10,638 nucleotides of DNA, taken from the NCBI GenBank assembly GCA_903908025.1, contig CAIVQM010000278.1, positions 1 through 10,638 on the forward strand, written 5' to 3'. Of the stretch, positions 7,927-10,638 are shown one piece after another; positions within the stretch are counted from its first letter, which is position 1, and the number at the start of each line of letters is the position of its first letter. The DNA comes from an uncultured bacterium (lineage in GTDB: Bacteria; Actinomycetota; Actinomycetes; S36-B12). Both the position numbers and the translations under genes were made by a program. The notes beneath the pieces were generated by a model. It saw only the letters and a program-made list of their open reading frames with translations. It did no database searches and had not been told where the DNA came from.

Positions 7927-7961
7927 CCGTCACGCTACGCGAGTACCGTCACCCGCGTGAC
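7927..7961. promoter_or_regulatory. Divergent promoter region with GTCAC repeats (protease-mtrAB operon / small membrane protein)
   Basis: Only 31 bp separate the two divergent GTG starts. Minus strand: TAGCGT (7937-7932), six bases before the GTG at 7925. Plus strand: TACCGT (7944-7949), seven bases before the GTG at 7957. Both fit the TAnnnT -10 pattern at the distance expected of leaderless transcripts. CCGTCAC occurs twice as a direct repeat (7927-7933 and 7946-7952; 19 bp start to start), and GTGAC at 7957-7961 inverts the second. GTCAC-based direct repeats resemble published mycobacterial MtrA boxes, so autoregulation is conceivable. No good -35 boxes were seen. Confidence 0.5.
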
Positions 7962-8220
7962 TGACAAGCGCCCGCCCTCCAAGAACCCGTGGCTCGCCAT
8001 GAACCCCTACCAGCGTGCCGGCGGGTTGGTGCTCATCGTTATCGGTGGAGTCTGGCTCCTGCAGGGCATCGGCGTCGCGAAGGGCAGCGTGATGACCGGC
8101 AGCACCCTCTGGGGGATCATCGGGGCGATCCTCCTCGTGGCCGGCGCGCTCACGTTGCGGTACAAGCCGAAGCCGAAGCCGCCGGTTGATTCGGCCGACG
8201 GCCCGACGCCCGAGGCCTGA
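7957..8220 (+). CDS. Small two-helix membrane protein, uncharacterised
   Basis: 87 residues. A short basic N-terminus (DKRPPSKNPW) is followed by a transmembrane helix at about 21-40 (AGGLVLIVIGGVWLLQGIGV), a loop KGSVMTGST, a second helix at about 50-67, and a cytosolic-looking tail with KPKPKPP and acidic residues. The pattern WLLQG-x-GV...GS-x-MTG...WG-x-IG is familiar from short uncharacterised actinobacterial membrane proteins, but I know no function. Both ends of the helices suggest N-in/C-in topology (positive-inside rule). The GTG at 7957 follows a TACCGT box by seven bases, fitting a leaderless transcript; the Met at codon 15 is an alternative start. Its stop lies 11 bp from the stop of the convergent oxidoreductase gene with no terminator hairpin seen. 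Confidence 0.75.
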   Translation: MTDKRPPSKNPWLAMNPYQRAGGLVLIVIGGVWLLQGIGVAKGSVMTGSTLWGIIGAILLVAGALTLRYKPKPKPPVDSADGPTPEA

Positions 8221-8231
8221 CCGACCCGTCT

Positions 8232-9557
8232 CTATGCGAAGACGGACGCCTGCGCGCTCTCGAGGATGCTGCGCGACACGTCAGCAGCCTGAACCCTGAC
8301 CTCCGGCATGGCGATCGACTCCCACAGCACCCCGCGCCTGATCGGGCCAATGGTCAGGAGTTCGTCACACGACTCACCCGTGCCGGTGATCAGCGCGCCA
8401 GTGAGGGGGTCGATCAGGTAGCCGACCCCGAGCGGACCGGGCTGCGCTACTCCATCCTGAATCAGATTCCTGCCAAGGTAGTTGCGGCTCATGTCGCCCG
8501 ATGGTCCGGTGCACAGCACGACGTGGGCGACATCGAGTGACGCACCGTTCGAGAGCTCGACATGCAGGCCGTCCTGCGTGCTCGCGATGGTGGAGACGGA
8601 CGCTTCCTGCAACTCGATCTGGCCGGCGGCAAGGAACGCATCGAACTGTCGTGCGACCTCGGGTGCCATGCGGTGGCGGTGGACATTCCAGTAGCGGGCC
8701 AGATGCCGCACGAAGGACTCGCGATCGTCGGGCGACATGCCGAGCCACAGGGATGCGGTGATCGACCGCAGGGAGTCGATGCCTCGCCGCCAGTCATCCC
8801 CGAACGACAGGACGTAGTCGAGGACGACGCGTGGGTCGACCTCCGTGACCGGCAGGTCGGGTACGGGATGCGCAGGTCGCCACGGGTCCTCGTGCGCCTG
8901 CGGCAGTAGGCCGGACCGGGAGATCGCATGAATGCGCACCTGCGGTGTGCGGTTGAGGATCGTCAATGCGACGTCGACGAAGGTGAGTCCTGTTCCGATG
9001 ATGAGGACGTCATCACCATCCGCGATCCCATCCAGAGCACCGACCTGCCAGGGATTGCCCGTCACCCGTTCCGATGGCAGCCCCACCAGGACGGCCGGAA
9101 GGACCGGCTCGTCATGTCCGGTCGCGATCACGATCCGGTCGAAGTTCTGCGTGTCGGGGCGCGTCGTCGTCAGCCATGGCCGCGGACTCCCGCCAACGTT
9201 CGTGACTGCGTCCTGCACATGTGTCAGAGTCACTCCGTCCGCCGCACCGGCCTGGGCGTCGCGCAGCAGGGCCTGCAGGTACTCCCCGTACAGGGTCCGC
9301 GTCACGAAGTCATTGGGCGCGCAGTTGGCCCACCGGCGGAAGTGGTCGTCGTCCTCGACCAGGGCGCTCATGTTCCGGGCCGGGACGTTGAGCAGGTGAA
9401 GCGGATCCGGCGTTTCGTAGGCCACGCCCAGGGCAAGTTCGTCCCGTGGCTCGAAGATCACGATCTCCATCGGCGTGGTCGCGTCGCGAAGCAGCCTGGC
9501 GGCCACGAGCGCTCCGGAGGCCCCGCCCCCGATGATCCCGACTCGGTAGGCGGTCAT
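8232..9557 (-). CDS. FAD/NAD(P)-binding oxidoreductase (YdhS-like, NAD_binding_9 family)
   Basis: 441 residues. The N-terminal dinucleotide fold begins GIIGGGASGALVAARLL (GGGASG at 10-15). The stretch HLLNVPARNMSALVEDDDHF (54-73) is characteristic of the FAD-NAD(P)-binding family that includes E. coli YdhS. An ATGH motif at 145-148, a second nucleotide-binding loop VLIIGTGLTFVDVALTIL (184-201) and a late CTGPSGD (349-355) complete a two-dinucleotide-domain flavoprotein layout. The reaction is unknown; the fold is shared with flavin monooxygenases and thioredoxin-reductase-like enzymes. The ATG at 9557 is preceded by CGGAGA (9568-9563), five bases upstream, a good ribosome site. The gene is divergent from the cysteine dioxygenase across an AT-rich promoter region, suggesting shared regulation and possibly a role in thiol or sulfur metabolism; that link rests on context only. 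Confidence 0.85.
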   Translation of the reverse strand: MTAYRVGIIGGGASGALVAARLLRDATTPMEIVIFEPRDELALGVAYETPDPLHLLNVPARNMSALVEDDDHFRRWANCAPNDFVTRTLYGEYLQALLRDAQAGAADGVTLTHVQDAVTNVGGSPRPWLTTTRPDTQNFDRIVIATGHDEPVLPAVLVGLPSERVTGNPWQVGALDGIADGDDVLIIGTGLTFVDVALTILNRTPQVRIHAISRSGLLPQAHEDPWRPAHPVPDLPVTEVDPRVVLDYVLSFGDDWRRGIDSLRSITASLWLGMSPDDRESFVRHLARYWNVHRHRMAPEVARQFDAFLAAGQIELQEASVSTIASTQDGLHVELSNGASLDVAHVVLCTGPSGDMSRNYLGRNLIQDGVAQPGPLGVGYLIDPLTGALITGTGESCDELLTIGPIRRGVLWESIAMPEVRVQAADVSRSILESAQASVFA

Positions 9558-9610
9558 GGCGGTCTCCGATCGAGGCAGAGGTGGTTGGGCAAATCCATTG
9601 CGCGGCTTTC

Positions 9611-9640
9611 TTGGTTTTGTCTGTTGACTTACTATACATT
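9611..9640 (+). promoter_or_regulatory. Likely promoter for the cysteine dioxygenase-cysK transcript
   Basis: TTGGTT (9611-9616) and TACATT (9635-9640), 18 bases apart, give a plausible -35/-10 pair inside the most AT-rich stretch of the window. Transcription would begin near 9647, leaving a leader of about 40 nt. TGCAA occurs twice (9650-9654 and 9661-9665), exactly 11 bp apart, close to the expected start site and possibly an operator. Confidence 0.5.
9631..9636 (-). promoter_or_regulatory. Candidate -10 box for the FAD/NAD(P) oxidoreductase gene
   Basis: Read on the minus strand, TATAGT (9636-9631) fits TAnnnT and would give a leader of about 65 nt. It overlaps the plus-strand -10 box, so the two promoters would compete or be co-controlled. 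No convincing -35 box is seen. Confidence 0.35.
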
Positions 9641-9686
9641 ACACGCAGGTGCAATTCGGATGCAACGACGGAAGGGATGTGGCGCC

Positions 9687-10154
9687 ATGTCGGTCAACGC
9701 ACTCCACACACGTGGGTTGGACGCAATCGAACGCGACCTCGGGCTGGAGGCCATCGTGCAGGCCCTGGCCGCTGACACGGGCCTGTGGACTCCCCTCGTC
9801 CGGTACGCCGAACCACGACTGCGCATCCCGCTGCCCAGCGAGCCGGGCATCGAGGCACGGCTGCTCACCTGGGGCCCCGGGCAGAGTTCCGGACTGCATG
9901 ACCACGGCGGATCCTCCGGCTGTTTCATGGTCCTCCGCGAGACAGTATGGGAGACCGTCGTCGACTACGACGGTGGCATTCACGAACTGACGCATGCGAC
10001 CGGGGAGATCGGCAGCTTCCAGCGCGACATCATCCACGATGTTCGCAACGAGGGCGACCGTGGAGCGGTGACTCTTCATGCATACCGCCCCGAGCTCACG
10101 ACCATGACGAAGTACGAGATCGTCAACGGGGTCGTTCGCAAGCTCGACATCTGA
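9687..10154 (+). CDS. Cysteine dioxygenase family protein (cupin thiol dioxygenase)
   Basis: 155 residues. Non-haem iron cupin enzyme that oxidises L-cysteine with O2 to cysteine sulfinate. The iron ligands are visible: H71 and H73 in GLHDHGGSSGC, and H117 in RDIIHDVRNEG. The residues THAY-like TLHAYRP (129-135) match the Ser-His-Tyr catalytic triad of mammalian enzymes as Thr129, His131, Tyr133. The site of the mammalian crosslinking cysteine (five residues after the second His) is Gly78, as in other bacterial members, though a Cys (79) sits next to it. Arg44 or Arg46 may bind the substrate carboxylate, but a 3-mercaptopropionate dioxygenase or other thiol substrate cannot be excluded. The ATG at 9687 is preferred: GAAGGGA lies nine bases upstream. 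An in-frame ATG at 9660 would add nine residues. It is followed by cysK after 36 bp. Confidence 0.88.
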   Translation: MSVNALHTRGLDAIERDLGLEAIVQALAADTGLWTPLVRYAEPRLRIPLPSEPGIEARLLTWGPGQSSGLHDHGGSSGCFMVLRETVWETVVDYDGGIHELTHATGEIGSFQRDIIHDVRNEGDRGAVTLHAYRPELTTMTKYEIVNGVVRKLDI

Positions 10155-10190
10155 TCTGCCTTTCCGTTACACCGAGACTGGGGTCCCGCC

Positions 10191-10638
10191 ATGCGTATTG
10201 CGAATGACATCACCGAACTGATCGGCAACACTCCGCTGGTCCGGATCCGCAACATCACCGACGGCGCGGGTGGGCAGGTCGTGGCGAAGCTGGAGTTCTT
10301 CAACCCGGCGAACTCCGTCAAGGACCGCATCGGCGTCGCGATGATCGACGCCGCTCAGGAAGCCGGCCTGATCGGACCCGACACCATCGTCGTCGAACCC
10401 ACCAGTGGCAACACCGGCATCGCCCTGGCGATGGTCTGCGCCGCCCGCGGCATCAAGATCGTCCTGACGATGCCCGAGACCATGAGCCTGGAACGACGCG
10501 CCCTGCTGCGCGGCTACGGCGCCGAGTTGTTCCTGACCCCCGGTCCCGACGGCATGGGTGGCGCCATCGCCAAGGCCAACGAGCTCGCGGCCGCCGACCC
10601 GCGCTACTTCATCCCCCAGCAGTTCCAGAACCCGGCCA
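10191..10638 (+). CDS. cysK: Cysteine synthase A, O-acetylserine sulfhydrylase (5' part, cut at window edge)
   Basis: PLP enzyme making L-cysteine from O-acetylserine and sulfide in the cytosol. The first 149 codons are present, about half of the usual 310. Visible motifs: ITELIGNTPLVRI (7-19), the PLP lysine in NPANSVKDRIG (Lys44), the substrate-binding loop EPTSGNTGIALA (69-80), MPETMSLERRALLRGYGAEL (94-113) and PQQFQNPA (142-149). These fit CysK more than cystathionine beta-synthase or CysM, though the C-terminal part needed to be sure is missing. The ATG at 10191 matches the family N-terminus; GGGG about five bases upstream is a modest ribosome site. With 36 bp after the dioxygenase stop and no hairpin between, the two genes are probably co-transcribed. 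Confidence 0.95.
   Translation, partial: MRIANDITELIGNTPLVRIRNITDGAGGQVVAKLEFFNPANSVKDRIGVAMIDAAQEAGLIGPDTIVVEPTSGNTGIALAMVCAARGIKIVLTMPETMSLERRALLRGYGAELFLTPGPDGMGGAIAKANELAAADPRYFIPQQFQNPA

Noticed and set aside
8928..9686. Very long upstream extension of the dioxygenase frame to 8928
   Set aside because: It is antisense to the oxidoreductase gene and crosses the promoter region; the dioxygenase begins at 9687 with a ribosome site.

Overview
The window looks like chromosomal DNA from a high-GC actinobacterium (Actinomycetota). The evidence is the strongly GC-rich third codon positions, several GTG starts, and the block mtrA-mtrB-lpqB lying near comF and secA, which is a conserved neighbourhood of that phylum. 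I cannot place it to order or genus by eye. No rRNA, tRNA, CRISPR array, transposase or prophage gene is visible, so this is housekeeping chromosome with some local rearrangement.

Layout, left to right. (1) The 5' part of secA (minus strand, 3' end cut off by the window edge). (2) A plus-strand gene for an unusual fusion of a GNAT acetyltransferase domain and a LuxR-type DNA-binding domain. (3) A 273-bp non-coding spacer full of short repeats, including a perfect 15-bp hairpin built from a GGGAGAAAC motif that occurs four times. (4) comF, plus strand, whose end overlaps that of lpqB by 59 bp. (5) A tight minus-strand operon read right to left: CPBP-family membrane protease, mtrA (response regulator), mtrB (sensor kinase), lpqB (lipoprotein); gaps are 4 bp, 17 bp and a 4-bp ATGA overlap. 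(6) A short plus-strand gene for a two-helix membrane protein, divergent from the protease gene across 31 bp in which both genes appear to have leaderless promoters. (7) A sulfur-related group: an FAD/NAD(P)-binding oxidoreductase (minus), an AT-rich divergent promoter region, then a cysteine dioxygenase and the start of cysK (plus).

How the genes work together. MtrB-MtrA-LpqB is the envelope and cell-division signalling system of actinobacteria: MtrB senses, MtrA regulates transcription, and LpqB is the accessory lipoprotein. The protease at the head of the operon is probably co-expressed with it. CysK makes cysteine and the dioxygenase oxidises a thiol, most likely cysteine, so the right end looks like a cysteine/sulfur-balance module; the oxidoreductase is linked to it only by the shared divergent promoter.

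Most worth a second look: the GNAT-LuxR fusion standing where hpf is normally found between comF and secA; the inverted orientation of comF; the repeat/hairpin spacer; the cluster of GTCAC pentamers at the head of the mtr operon; and the pairing of cysteine synthesis with thiol oxidation. Nothing here clearly amounts to a complete undescribed system.
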